Source: an uncultured Clostridia bacterium (GTDB lineage Bacteria; Bacillota; Clostridia; Oscillospirales; Ruminococcaceae). Taken from it: a DNA stretch of 10,341 nucleotides. The position numbers and the translations under genes are program-made. The notes below the pieces were generated by a model. The model was given only the letters and a program-made list of their open reading frames with translations, was not told the origin of the DNA and made no database searches. Shown here one piece after another: positions 1-6,685 of the stretch (its first letter is position 1; every line of letters starts with the position of its first letter). The stretch lies in the NCBI GenBank assembly GCA_947631585.1, contig CANRLY010000060.1, positions 1 through 10,341 of the forward strand, in the 5' to 3' direction.

Positions 1-457
1 CTTCTATCTCGCCATCGCCCAACACCGCATACACCTTATACGGTCTGGAAAAATATTTTCCGGAAAGCGCCATTCCGCAGGCGGCGGAGATGCCCTGTCC
101 CAGAGAGCCTGACGACATATCCACTCCGGGGATATGGATACATGGGTGACCTTGCAGCAATGCGCCTATATGCCTGAGCGATCTCAGTTCGTCCGTGCTG
201 AAAAATCCTCTCTGTGCAAGTGTGGAATAAAGCGCAGGAGCGCAGTGACCCTTTGAAAGCACGAACCTGTCTCTGTCGGCGTAATCGGGGTCGTTGGGGT
301 AAATATTCATTTTTGCAAAATACAGGTAAGTCAGCGTATCGGCAATGGAAAGAGAGCCGCCGGGGTGACCCGATCTGGCGTTGAATACCCCCTCGATAAT
401 GCCCATTCTCACCTTACAGGCGGTGACTTCGAGTTGTTTTTTTATAGTTTCGTCCAT
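1..457 (-). CDS. Transketolase, N-terminal (ThDP-binding) subunit, partial
   Basis: The first 152 residues are visible; the gene continues past base 1. Transketolase moves two-carbon ketol units between sugar phosphates in the non-oxidative pentose phosphate pathway, in the cytoplasm, using thiamine diphosphate and a divalent metal. Seen here: a SGHPGGSLS motif at residues 29-37, SKGHCAPALY at 68-77, GSLGQG at 117-122, and the start of the ThDP motif, GDGEIE, at 147-152 right at the window edge. The form SKGHxAPALY is typical of the split transketolases of Clostridia and archaea, where a subunit of about 270-280 residues is followed by a separate C-terminal subunit gene. That the gene is split is inference, because the end is not visible. 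The start is supported by GGAGG at 470-466, eight bases before the ATG. It lies 18 bases after the HAD gene, probably in the same transcript. Confidence 0.93.
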   Translation of the reverse strand, partial: MDETIKKQLEVTACKVRMGIIEGVFNARSGHPGGSLSIADTLTYLYFAKMNIYPNDPDYADRDRFVLSKGHCAPALYSTLAQRGFFSTDELRSLRHIGALLQGHPCIHIPGVDMSSGSLGQGISAACGMALSGKYFSRPYKVYAVLGDGEIE

Positions 458-475
458 GCAAATTACCTCCGCAAA

Positions 476-1294
476 TCAATTTTGTGAACTGAAAATTTTA
501 TCAATAAGTTCTGCGATCGCATTTTCTTCGCAGGAACTTTCAAGCACCACATCGCACAGCTGCTTTATCTCCTCCACTGCATTTGACGGGCAGACAGCCA
601 CATCGGCAGCTTTGAGCATTTCGGCATCGTTGTAATAATCCCCCACGCAAATAATAATATCATTTTCTGTGCAAAATTTTTCTCTTATGAAGTTTACGCA
701 AGAGCCTTTGGATATATTTTTAGGCAAGATCTCGTAATATTTTTCGCTTGACCTGACAAAATCCACATCTAAGAAGTCCTGCTTGCTGACATATTCTTCC
801 AGCCTATCGACCCTGTCCGGCTGGTCGGCGAACAAGACCTTATACCAATTTCTGTCAGGGATATCGTCCAGCCCGCAGAACACCGGCTGCACCTTACATA
901 TACCGATATGTTCCTTTTCAGCGTCGTTCAGCTGCGGCACATAGACGTTTCCGATAGTCAGCACTTCGCAGCCTATATCCGGGTTATCGCCCAGTATCTT
1001 TTTAACTATCCTTTCGGTGCTTTCAGGGGTATAAACGTTCATTCTGCCCTGTTTTTCAGCCATATCGTAGACCAGTCCGCCGTTGCACAGCACAGCCGGA
1101 AAATTCACTCTGATCTTATCGAAATACTGTTTTACCGCATGGAGCGCACGTCCTGTCGCCACGGAAAACCTTCCGCCAGCCGCCATAAAGCGGTCTGCCG
1201 CCTCAAGGTCTTTCTGAGACGGTATCTTTGACGACGGCAGGAAAGTTCCGTCCATATCGGTAAGTATGACCGTTTCTGTAATTTTTTTAAACAT
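476..1294 (-). CDS. Cof-type HAD-IIB family phosphatase
   Basis: A cytoplasmic hydrolase of the haloacid dehalogenase superfamily, 272 residues, the usual length for the Cof/IIB group. These enzymes mostly dephosphorylate sugar phosphates, flavin mononucleotide or similar small molecules; the substrate cannot be read from the sequence. Motif I is D13-M-D15-G-T (nucleophile D13, acid/base D15), motif II is the T47-G-R segment in SVATGRA, motif III is K196 in SKGSCVNFI, and motif IV is GDYYND at 218-223, which binds magnesium. The IIB cap lies between motifs II and III, roughly residues 80-190. All catalytic residues are present, so the protein should be active. The ATG is three bases after the stop of the upstream pseudouridine synthase gene. 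The ribosome site before it is weak (GAGTGA, inside the upstream gene), which suggests translational coupling. Confidence 0.92.
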   Translation of the reverse strand: MFKKITETVILTDMDGTFLPSSKIPSQKDLEAADRFMAAGGRFSVATGRALHAVKQYFDKIRVNFPAVLCNGGLVYDMAEKQGRMNVYTPESTERIVKKILGDNPDIGCEVLTIGNVYVPQLNDAEKEHIGICKVQPVFCGLDDIPDRNWYKVLFADQPDRVDRLEEYVSKQDFLDVDFVRSSEKYYEILPKNISKGSCVNFIREKFCTENDIIICVGDYYNDAEMLKAADVAVCPSNAVEEIKQLCDVVLESSCEENAIAELIDKIFSSQN

Positions 1295-1297
1295 GAT

Positions 1298-2206
1298 CTA
1301 TTCACTCAGTTTGTCAAGAATTTTAGTAAAATACTCTGGAAGTTCGCTGTCAAACTCCATATATTTGCCGGTGGACGGGTGAACGAAGCCTATTTTTCTT
1401 GCGTGGAGGCACTGACCCGTCAGACCTTTATAGGGTTTGCCGTAAACGTCGTCTCCCAGGACCGGGTGACCCACATATGCGCTATGCACTCTTATCTGGT
1501 GAGTTCGCCCCGTTTCCAGTGTGAACCGCACATAAGAGCAGCCTTTCAGTTCCCTGATGACCTGATAATGAGTCACGGCATTTCTGGAATTTACCGGCGT
1601 TACGCACATTTTCTTACGGTCGTTCTTATCCCTGCCGATGGGAGCGTCTATCTTTCCGGAAAGTTCTTTGAATCTTCCGCAATTGACAGCCTCATACTCT
1701 CTTGTAAAGCTATGCTCCTTAATTTGTTCCGCCAGAGCAAGGTGGGACTTATCATTCTTTGCCACCACCAGCAGTCCGCTGGTATTCTTATCTATCCGAT
1801 GGACTATTCCCGGTCTGATAACTCCATTTATAGAGGAAAGGCTTCCTTTGCAGTGGAAAAGCAGCGCATTTACCAAAGTTTTGTCGGGATTTCCAGCCGC
1901 CGGGTGGACCACCATGCCTTTGGGTTTATTTACCACCAGCAGGTCGTTATCCTCATAAACTATATCCACCGGGATATCCTGCGGCAGAGCTTCGGCAGGT
2001 TCAGGGTCGGGGATATTTATTTCCACCGAATCGCCGGATTTAATCCTATAGTTTTTAGCTGCGGTCTTGCCGTTTACAAAAACAGCCCCGCCTTCGATAA
2101 GTTTCTGAGCGGCGTTTCTTGAGCTGACCTCGTCGGTCTCAGCCGCAAATATGTCTATCCTTACACCGTCGTTTTCAGGCAGAGCTATCTTAGTTATAGT
2201 TTTCAT
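1298..2206 (-). CDS. RluA/RluD-family 23S rRNA pseudouridine synthase (YlyB-like)
   Basis: Converts specific uridines in structured RNA, most likely 23S rRNA, to pseudouridine. It is 302 residues, normal for the RluD group. An N-terminal S4 RNA-binding domain spans about residues 15-65. The catalytic domain follows, with HRIDKNTSGLL at 136-146 (D139 is the expected catalytic aspartate), KPKGMVVHP at 94-102, and GRTHQIRVH at 233-241. The start ATG overlaps the lspA stop in an ATGA arrangement, and only a weak GGAA stands before it, so translation is probably coupled to lspA. The lspA-rluD pair is a common Firmicutes arrangement (lspA-ylyB in Bacillus subtilis). The exact uridine targets are not readable from the sequence; RluD itself modifies helix 69, but paralogues differ. 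Confidence 0.94.
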   Translation of the reverse strand: MKTITKIALPENDGVRIDIFAAETDEVSSRNAAQKLIEGGAVFVNGKTAAKNYRIKSGDSVEINIPDPEPAEALPQDIPVDIVYEDNDLLVVNKPKGMVVHPAAGNPDKTLVNALLFHCKGSLSSINGVIRPGIVHRIDKNTSGLLVVAKNDKSHLALAEQIKEHSFTREYEAVNCGRFKELSGKIDAPIGRDKNDRKKMCVTPVNSRNAVTHYQVIRELKGCSYVRFTLETGRTHQIRVHSAYVGHPVLGDDVYGKPYKGLTGQCLHARKIGFVHPSTGKYMEFDSELPEYFTKILDKLSE

Positions 2207-2733
2207 TTTTCGTTTCCGTCAGTCCCGTTTCTGATCTTTTTCTTATGCTCTTCGGCGTCGCTTATCACCACGTCTATTATAAATATGATACAGCCGATGA
2301 CCACGCACATATCGGCGAAGTTGAACACCGGAAAATCTATAAAATCCGGCTTTATAAAGTCTACCACATATTTCAGGCGAACTCTGTCGATTATGTTGCC
2401 AAGTCCGCCGGCGACCACCAGTGAGAAGCAGGTGTATTCCAGTTTATTCAACTTACGCCCGAAGATCTTTTTCTGCACAGGGCTTACATACAATATCAGG
2501 CAGAGCGCAGCGATTATCAGCACAGTCACCGCTGTCAGCAGCGAAGTCTTATCAGAAAAAGAGCTCCAAGCCGCACCGGTATTGCGCAGATTTGTAAAAC
2601 TGAATATTTTATGGCTGCCCAGTCTGATGATGCTTATTTCCTCGCCAAGAGCTATTTTTGCGCAGATCAGGTACTTAGTTATCTGGTCGGCAGCCACAGC
2701 AGCGGCGATAATTATCAAAGAGATCACAAACAT
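2203..2733 (-). CDS. lspA: Lipoprotein signal peptidase (signal peptidase II)
   Basis: An integral membrane aspartyl protease that removes signal peptides from prolipoproteins after lipid attachment to the +1 cysteine. It is 176 residues. Four hydrophobic segments fit the family topology: roughly residues 2-24, 63-84, 100-115 and 136-158. Family motifs are clear: DQITKYL at 16-22, NTGAAW at 51-56, GNIIDR at 112-117 with catalytic D116, VVDF at 123-126, and FNFAD at 137-141 with catalytic D141. The C-terminal tail (HKKKIRNG and onward) is charged and cytoplasmic. The ATG lies 12 bases after the divIVA stop and in the same reading frame. I see no purine-rich ribosome site in that gap, so start by re-initiation after divIVA is likely. 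Its 3' end overlaps the pseudouridine synthase gene by four bases. Confidence 0.96.
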   Translation of the reverse strand: MFVISLIIIAAAVAADQITKYLICAKIALGEEISIIRLGSHKIFSFTNLRNTGAAWSSFSDKTSLLTAVTVLIIAALCLILYVSPVQKKIFGRKLNKLEYTCFSLVVAGGLGNIIDRVRLKYVVDFIKPDFIDFPVFNFADMCVVIGCIIFIIDVVISDAEEHKKKIRNGTDGNEK

Positions 2734-2745
2734 TTCTATACGATA

Positions 2746-3504
2746 TCAGTTATTCTTGCCGAATTTAAGATCGCCGAACTGTTCTGAGCCTTTAGCAAAG
2801 CTTTCAGAAAGTCCCAGCTGCTCTTTATTGGCGGTCTCCTTGATGACAGGTTCGGTTCCCTGCTGCTGTTGTTGAGCCGCTTTCTGAGCCGCTTCTGCCG
2901 CAGCTTTAGCCGCATTTATCTTATCGGTCTTTTCCTTGATAGCCTTCTGTATCTCTTCCTCGGAAAGTTCAGGGAGTTCCTCCACCTGCTTGAGCTGTTT
3001 GCTGTAAAGGTCGATAAGCACCGCCTTGAACTTGGTGACTTCCACTTTCATTTTTTCCAGGTTTTCCTTAGCGTTTTCATGCTGGAGCTTGATAGCTTCC
3101 AGCTTTGCCTCGGTCCTCTCGGCAGTTTCCTTGATAAGTCTTTCACAGCGTTCGGAGTTTTCCTTTATGATCCTTTCGCTTTCTTCGTTATTCTGTTCGA
3201 TAAGTTTAGCGTGTTCCGCCTTAGCGTCAGACAGCAGTTTATCCGCTTCCGCCTTAGCGTCTGAGATAATACGGTTAGCCGATTTCTGAGCTGAGATAAG
3301 AGTTTGTTTTATAGCCTCCTCGTCCTCTCTGTACTCATTGATCTTTTCGACTAACTTTATAAGTTTGGCTTCGTTTTCCTGATTCAGCTTGACAGATTCG
3401 GCGTATGCGGCGGCGACCTCTTTCAGATAATCATCGACTTCCTCAGGTTTATAGCCGAATGTTGCCTTTTCAAACTTTTTTTCTCTCACATCTTTCGGAT
3501 TCAT
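2746..3504 (-). CDS. divIVA: DivIVA-family cell division / polar coiled-coil protein
   Basis: A cytoplasmic coiled-coil scaffold that binds curved membrane at division sites and poles and recruits partner proteins. Residues 1-30 match the DivIVA membrane-binding N-terminus (PKDVREKKFEKATFGYKPEEVDDYL). In the loop equivalent to B. subtilis F17-R18, I read T15-F16, so the exposed hydrophobic residue is shifted by one. Residues 35-165 are almost all coiled coil, including a run of 11-residue repeats from about 79 to 143. Residues 195-216 are Ala/Gln-rich (AAQKAAQQQQQG), followed by a low-complexity tail ending in DLKFGKNN. Length is 252; B. subtilis DivIVA has 164, so the tail is an extension. 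The start is well supported by AGGAGG at 3518-3513, eight bases ahead. The position directly after ylmH matches B. subtilis order. Confidence 0.93.
   Translation of the reverse strand: MNPKDVREKKFEKATFGYKPEEVDDYLKEVAAAYAESVKLNQENEAKLIKLVEKINEYREDEEAIKQTLISAQKSANRIISDAKAEADKLLSDAKAEHAKLIEQNNEESERIIKENSERCERLIKETAERTEAKLEAIKLQHENAKENLEKMKVEVTKFKAVLIDLYSKQLKQVEELPELSEEEIQKAIKEKTDKINAAKAAAEAAQKAAQQQQQGTEPVIKETANKEQLGLSESFAKGSEQFGDLKFGKNN
3214..3261 (-). repeat. 33-base period direct repeat in divIVA
   Basis: The 15-base plus-strand word ttccgccttagcgtc occurs at 3214-3228 and again at 3247-3261, exactly 33 bases apart. It encodes the two closest copies of an 11-residue coiled-coil repeat (IISDAKAEADK, LLSDAKAEHAK). 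The nucleotide identity suggests recent duplication or conversion of this unit. Confidence 0.75.
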
Positions 3505-3512
3505 AAATACGT

Positions 3513-3518
3513 CCTCCT
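3513..3518 (-). promoter_or_regulatory. divIVA ribosome site overlapping the ylmH stop
   Basis: AGGAGG eight bases before the divIVA ATG, sharing bases with the ylmH TAG (TAGGAGGAC). Ribosomes finishing ylmH would land directly on the divIVA start region. Confidence 0.75.
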
Positions 3519-4293
3519 AAACGAATTTTTTTATTGTTATGTGTATTCTGTTCTTTTTTGAAACGCCGTTTGCCGAAGCAAAGACGAACTTTCCATATCC
3601 TCTTGCTGAAAAAGTACAGTCCTCCGGCGGTTCAAAGTCCGGAGCTGTTCTTATCAGATGCTCCACCGTCACCAGACCGTTTTTTATCAGCGCCGCCGAC
3701 TTTTCCCGACTCAGTCCCAGAGCTGCGCTGATAATGCAGTCTAGTCTGAGGGAAGCCACAGTCTTTTCAACAGTTATCATATCCTGCTTCGTCTGAGGCA
3801 GGACGTCTGCGCCCTCGGTGACCTTCACCCCGATCTTACCGACTTTTTTCAGGTCCTGCAAAACAGTTTCAGCCACTGTATCCACCACAAACACGACGGT
3901 TTTTCCGCTGCCGCAAAGGATATCCCCCACGGTTTTCCGCTTAATATCCAGAGCCATCAAGCTTCCCAGCACGTCCCTGTGCGTCAGCTCGTCGTTTTTC
4001 CTATAGCTGATCGTTAATGCTTTTATTGGAAATTCCGGCGAATTTGCATAACTATAAGGCGGAGCAACAGCCAGTATCTTCCTGACCGCACTGTCGTATC
4101 CGCCATACAGATAATAATCGTTATAATGAGAATCTGCAAAGACCCTCTCTGTCAAAGCGATCACACGTTCATCGAGAAAAAACGTGAACTTTGGTGAAAA
4201 ATGTTTTTCTGCAAGGTCGATCTTATCCTCAACGCTGCGGAAAAATATCCTGTCCTCGTCAGTGATCTGAGCATTTGACAAATTCAGTTTCAT
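3517..4293 (-). CDS. ylmH: YlmH-type S4-domain RNA-binding protein
   Basis: A 258-residue RNA-binding protein of the division cluster. The N-terminal two thirds carry the YlmH-specific domains, including DLAEKHFSPKFTFFLDERV near residues 26-44 and LTHRDVLGSLMALDIKRKTVGDIL at 103-126, a signature of the family. The S4 domain is at about 182-240 (LRLDCIISAALGLSREKSAALIKNG). Known of the family: YlmH sits beside sepF and divIVA in most Firmicutes, and in B. subtilis it has been linked to ribosome-associated quality control, as a relative of RqcP. A direct division role is less certain. The ATG shares one base with the sepF stop (TGATG), and no strong ribosome site stands before it, so coupling to sepF is likely. 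Its own TAG stop is part of the divIVA ribosome site. Confidence 0.93.
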   Translation of the reverse strand: MKLNLSNAQITDEDRIFFRSVEDKIDLAEKHFSPKFTFFLDERVIALTERVFADSHYNDYYLYGGYDSAVRKILAVAPPYSYANSPEFPIKALTISYRKNDELTHRDVLGSLMALDIKRKTVGDILCGSGKTVVFVVDTVAETVLQDLKKVGKIGVKVTEGADVLPQTKQDMITVEKTVASLRLDCIISAALGLSREKSAALIKNGLVTVEHLIRTAPDFEPPEDCTFSARGYGKFVFASANGVSKKNRIHITIKKFV

Positions 4294-4715
4294 CAGAAGC
4301 TATAGCCGTTGCTCTCAAGCTCGCTCATAAGGTCAACGCCGCTGAAGCCAACGTTCCTCGGCATGATAGCAAAGGTCTTTTGAGCCATCATCTTGATATC
4401 TGCGCCGTTTGCATAAGCAACTCCCGACAGAAAGTCAAGTATTCTCTTTGCGTCCTCCGGCTTAACTGTTTCCAGGTTCAAAAGAACGGTTTTCTGATCG
4501 TTAAGATCGTCGCCGATCGCCTTTACCTCAGAATAATCAGTAGGTCTTGCCAGAACTATCTGCAATGTGGTCGTAGCGGCTATCTTGACTTCACGGTTTT
4601 TTCTTTCACGGGCGACCAGATCAGTTTCCTCTTCGTCACCGTAAGCCGCAGGGTATTCCTCTTCGTCTTCATCGTTTACAACGAACAGGTTTTTGACGCT
4701 GTCTATGAATCCCAT
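4293..4715 (-). CDS. sepF: Cell division protein SepF
   Basis: A peripheral membrane protein that bundles FtsZ filaments and tethers the Z-ring to the membrane. It is 140 residues, typical of Firmicutes SepF. Residues 1-12 (MGFIDSVKNLFV) form the amphipathic membrane-binding helix. An acidic linker follows (DEDEEE at 15-20, GDEEETD at 26-32). The globular SepF domain is at about 50-135, with the conserved FLSGVAYANGADI at 95-107 and FAIMPRNV at 115-122. All parts needed for dimerisation and FtsZ contact appear intact. The start is supported by GGAGG at 4729-4725, nine bases before the ATG. It begins one base after the yggS stop and overlaps ylmH by one base. The gene ylmG/yggT, which usually lies between sepF and ylmH, is absent here. 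Confidence 0.96.
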   Translation of the reverse strand: MGFIDSVKNLFVVNDEDEEEYPAAYGDEEETDLVARERKNREVKIAATTTLQIVLARPTDYSEVKAIGDDLNDQKTVLLNLETVKPEDAKRILDFLSGVAYANGADIKMMAQKTFAIMPRNVGFSGVDLMSELESNGYSF

Positions 4716-4716
4716 T

Positions 4717-5436
4717 TTAAATTACCTCCGTATATTTTCTTGCTCCAAAGAGCTTTGTTCCTATTCTCACGAGATTAGAGCCATGCTTTACCGCCAGCTC
4801 GTAATCCCCTGACATTCCCATAGAAAGGATATCCATTTCTATGTTTTCTATCTTTTTGCTTTTCAGCTCGCAATAGATACCGTGCATTTCATCGAAAAGG
4901 CTTTCATCGCAGCCGGGCGGCGGAATAGTCATAAGTCCTTTGACTTTTACGTTTGGCAGAACGGCTATTTTTTCAGCCAGTTCATAAATGCCGTCCTTGT
5001 CGATACCGCCCTTGGTAGTTTCGCCGCCGATATTCACTTCTATCAATATATCCGCCGTTTTATCATGTTTTGCGGCTTCCTTATTGATCGCCTCGGCAAG
5101 TTTCAGGCTATCCACCGACTGGATAAGAGACACATCGTTTATAATGTACTTTATCTTATTGGTCTGGAGCCGTCCTATGAAATGCACTTCTGCCTCAGGA
5201 AGATACTTGTCTTTTTTGGAAAGATATTCCTGAACACGATTTTCCCCCAACAAAGTGATACCGTTTTTCACGGCAACGTTGACAATTTCCGGGTCAACGG
5301 TCTTAGTAACTGCCATTATCCGGATATTTTCGCCGTCATTTCGATATTTTTCTCTTGCAACAGAAATATTATAGCACACTTCTTTTATATTTTCAACAAC
5401 AAATTTATATTTTTGTTCAATATCAGTCTGAAACAT
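4717..5436 (-). CDS. yggS: YggS-family pyridoxal phosphate homeostasis protein (YlmE/PROSC)
   Basis: A cytoplasmic PLP-binding protein with an alanine-racemase-like TIM barrel and no known enzymatic reaction. The family (YggS, YlmE, PLPBP) maintains vitamin B6 and amino-acid balance. I start at the ATG at 5436, giving 239 residues. A longer frame opens at 5472 but would overlap the upstream gene by 50 bases and add an Arg-rich extension unlike the family; GGAGGAGGT just before 5436 decides for the shorter form. Seen: AVTKT with the PLP lysine at K45, LGENRVQEYLSK, HFIGRLQTNKIKYI, EVNIGGETTKGG, GLMTIPPPG, and LSMGMSGDYELAVKHGSNLVRIGTKLFGARKY at the C-terminus. The neighbourhood (yggS directly before sepF) is conserved in Firmicutes. 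A strong promoter candidate is embedded in codons 14-23. Confidence 0.95.
   Translation of the reverse strand: MFQTDIEQKYKFVVENIKEVCYNISVAREKYRNDGENIRIMAVTKTVDPEIVNVAVKNGITLLGENRVQEYLSKKDKYLPEAEVHFIGRLQTNKIKYIINDVSLIQSVDSLKLAEAINKEAAKHDKTADILIEVNIGGETTKGGIDKDGIYELAEKIAVLPNVKVKGLMTIPPPGCDESLFDEMHGIYCELKSKKIENIEMDILSMGMSGDYELAVKHGSNLVRIGTKLFGARKYTEVI
5361..5396 (-). promoter_or_regulatory. Candidate sigma-A promoter inside yggS
   Basis: On the minus strand, TTGAAA (5396-5391) is followed by a 17-base spacer and TATAAT (5373-5368), with TGC just before it giving an extended -10 (TGCTATAAT). The -35 matches consensus at five of six positions and the -10 at six of six, with optimal spacing. The start would be near 5361, about 75 bases into yggS. 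The first complete gene downstream is sepF, about 645 bases away. The surrounding codons are AT-rich. This could supply the division genes separately from hfq. Confidence 0.5.
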
Positions 5437-6685
5437 CGCTTTCCTTGACCTCCTCCATGATGATCTGGTCATAAAGACTCAGGAAATCGCCGTTTGACTC
5501 ATCGTCAGATTTATCGTCTGAGAGGACAAATTCGTCCCCCTCATAGATAACGTCTATCTTTTTGAACTCCACGTCCTGACCCACACGGACATAAACGCCT
5601 TTATATTTAACGTCCTCGGTAGTTTTCAAACCGTTCTCGTTGGTGACTTCCTCTTTGATGTTTCTGAATCTTATTGCATCACGGGGCACTTTCAGCCCGG
5701 TAAACTCCTGAAAGATCAGTTCTGTCTTTTCAACACGCTTAGAAGATATCATTTCGTCCATATCTTCGCAGTCCAGGATAACTATACTATTTTCATCGTC
5801 GATCTTTTTCACATCGCTGACCGTCACGTCATAGATCTTATTCAGCGAACCGAAGCGGGCTTTCAGGTTTGAGCCTTTAAGTATCCTTGTAGACGGCTTT
5901 ACTACCCCTACGATCTTACAGGAATAGGTATCCAGGATCTTTCCTATAGCGTTTTCCTGTTTATTTGCGCCTTTTCCGGCAACTACGTCCTTTATCTTCT
6001 GGACGTCCAGCGAATCTATATCCGAAGTGTTCAGCACCGTTTCGTAGCCGTCCGTCCTGCTGACGAAGTACCCGGTATGGTCTGTAGACACAGACTCCAG
6101 CGGTTCTCCGCAAGCCGCCCTATAGCTTTCCGCCTGAGTTTTCAGTTCTTTTATCCTTGCGTTATAGTCGGTCTCCGTCTGAGTCACAACATTATATATA
6201 TTCATAAGCATTGTGATCTCATTCTCAGTCTTTCTAACTTCATCGAAGTCGCCGCGTTCGATCTGCGCAGTCATTGTCAGGTACAATTCGTCCACCTGAA
6301 GCTTTATTGCTTCCGGCTTGGCGTAGTTAGTAGTACCCGGTTTCTGGGAACGTTCCAGCAGCTGTATCTCATCTTCCAGTTCTTCCGCCTTTTTCTTTGC
6401 GTATATCTGGGATTCGCTGTCATATATCTCAGCTATCACCGAACTGTTTGACAATTTACTTCCATCTGGATAAATATAGTCCACTGCGCCGCTGCCGTTA
6501 TAGCTGACGACCTGTTCATTCCTCACAAAGACCCCGTCAAACACGATATTATCGCTGAAAGTATACGTCACGGCTTCTTCTGTGGGGACGTTTTCTTTCA
6601 CCGAATTATATATATGCGCCCCGAAGCCTGCGAGAATAAAGACTATCAACCATGACATTAATATTTTTGTTGCAGAAGAATCCAT
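5423..6685 (-). CDS. HlyD-like / membrane-fusion-type single-pass membrane protein
   Basis: A 420-residue protein with one N-terminal membrane segment (about residues 8-27, ILMSWLIVFILAGFGAHIY) and a large domain that should face outside. Order of parts: a first half lipoyl-like beta domain at about 42-90 (VFDGVFVRNEQVVSYNGSGAV...), a coiled-coil hairpin at about 92-195, the second half at about 203-280, and a beta-barrel-like region at about 280-385 including GLKVPRDAIRF, the typical adaptor-protein end. The tail is very acidic. This is the build of HlyD or RND/ABC adaptor proteins, but no transporter, outer-membrane channel or permease gene is nearby. Similar orphan proteins occur beside yggS-sepF in Clostridia, from memory. 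A role in the envelope or division is inference. The first in-frame ATG is used, because an in-frame TGA lies two codons upstream. The gene overlaps yggS by 14 bases. Confidence 0.8.
   Translation of the reverse strand: MDSSATKILMSWLIVFILAGFGAHIYNSVKENVPTEEAVTYTFSDNIVFDGVFVRNEQVVSYNGSGAVDYIYPDGSKLSNSSVIAEIYDSESQIYAKKKAEELEDEIQLLERSQKPGTTNYAKPEAIKLQVDELYLTMTAQIERGDFDEVRKTENEITMLMNIYNVVTQTETDYNARIKELKTQAESYRAACGEPLESVSTDHTGYFVSRTDGYETVLNTSDIDSLDVQKIKDVVAGKGANKQENAIGKILDTYSCKIVGVVKPSTRILKGSNLKARFGSLNKIYDVTVSDVKKIDDENSIVILDCEDMDEMISSKRVEKTELIFQEFTGLKVPRDAIRFRNIKEEVTNENGLKTTEDVKYKGVYVRVGQDVEFKKIDVIYEGDEFVLSDDKSDDESNGDFLSLYDQIIMEEVKESDVSD
5448..5456 (-). promoter_or_regulatory. Ribosome site that fixes the yggS start
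   Basis: GGAGGAGGT on the minus strand, inside the last codons of the HlyD-like gene, precedes the ATG at 5436 by 11 bases, with AAGGAAA closer in. It argues against the longer frame from 5472. Confidence 0.7.

Noticed and set aside
1379..2122. Long plus-strand open frame (247 codons) opposite the pseudouridine synthase gene
   Set aside because: It lies fully antisense to a gene with intact family motifs, has no recognisable domain, and its composition follows from the codon use of the real gene.
2276..2281. TATAAT on the minus strand near the 3' end of lspA, as a possible promoter for rluD
   Set aside because: No -35 match (GTGGTC at 17 bases) and no extended TG; it is explained by the Phe-Ile-Ile codons.
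4882..5448. Plus-strand open frame of 188 codons opposite yggS
   Set aside because: Antisense shadow of yggS, which carries all its conserved motifs.
5437..5472. Twelve-codon N-terminal extension of YggS (Arg-rich)
   Set aside because: It overlaps the HlyD-like gene, is unlike the family, and a strong GGAGGAGGT site points to the ATG at 5436.
6191..6196. TATAAT on the minus strand inside the HlyD-like gene
   Set aside because: It has no -35 at a useful distance and no extended TG; it falls in an ATA TAT AAT codon run, so chance is likely.
6605..6610. Second TATAAT on the minus strand near the start of the HlyD-like gene
   Set aside because: No matching -35 at 16-18 bases and no TGn before it.
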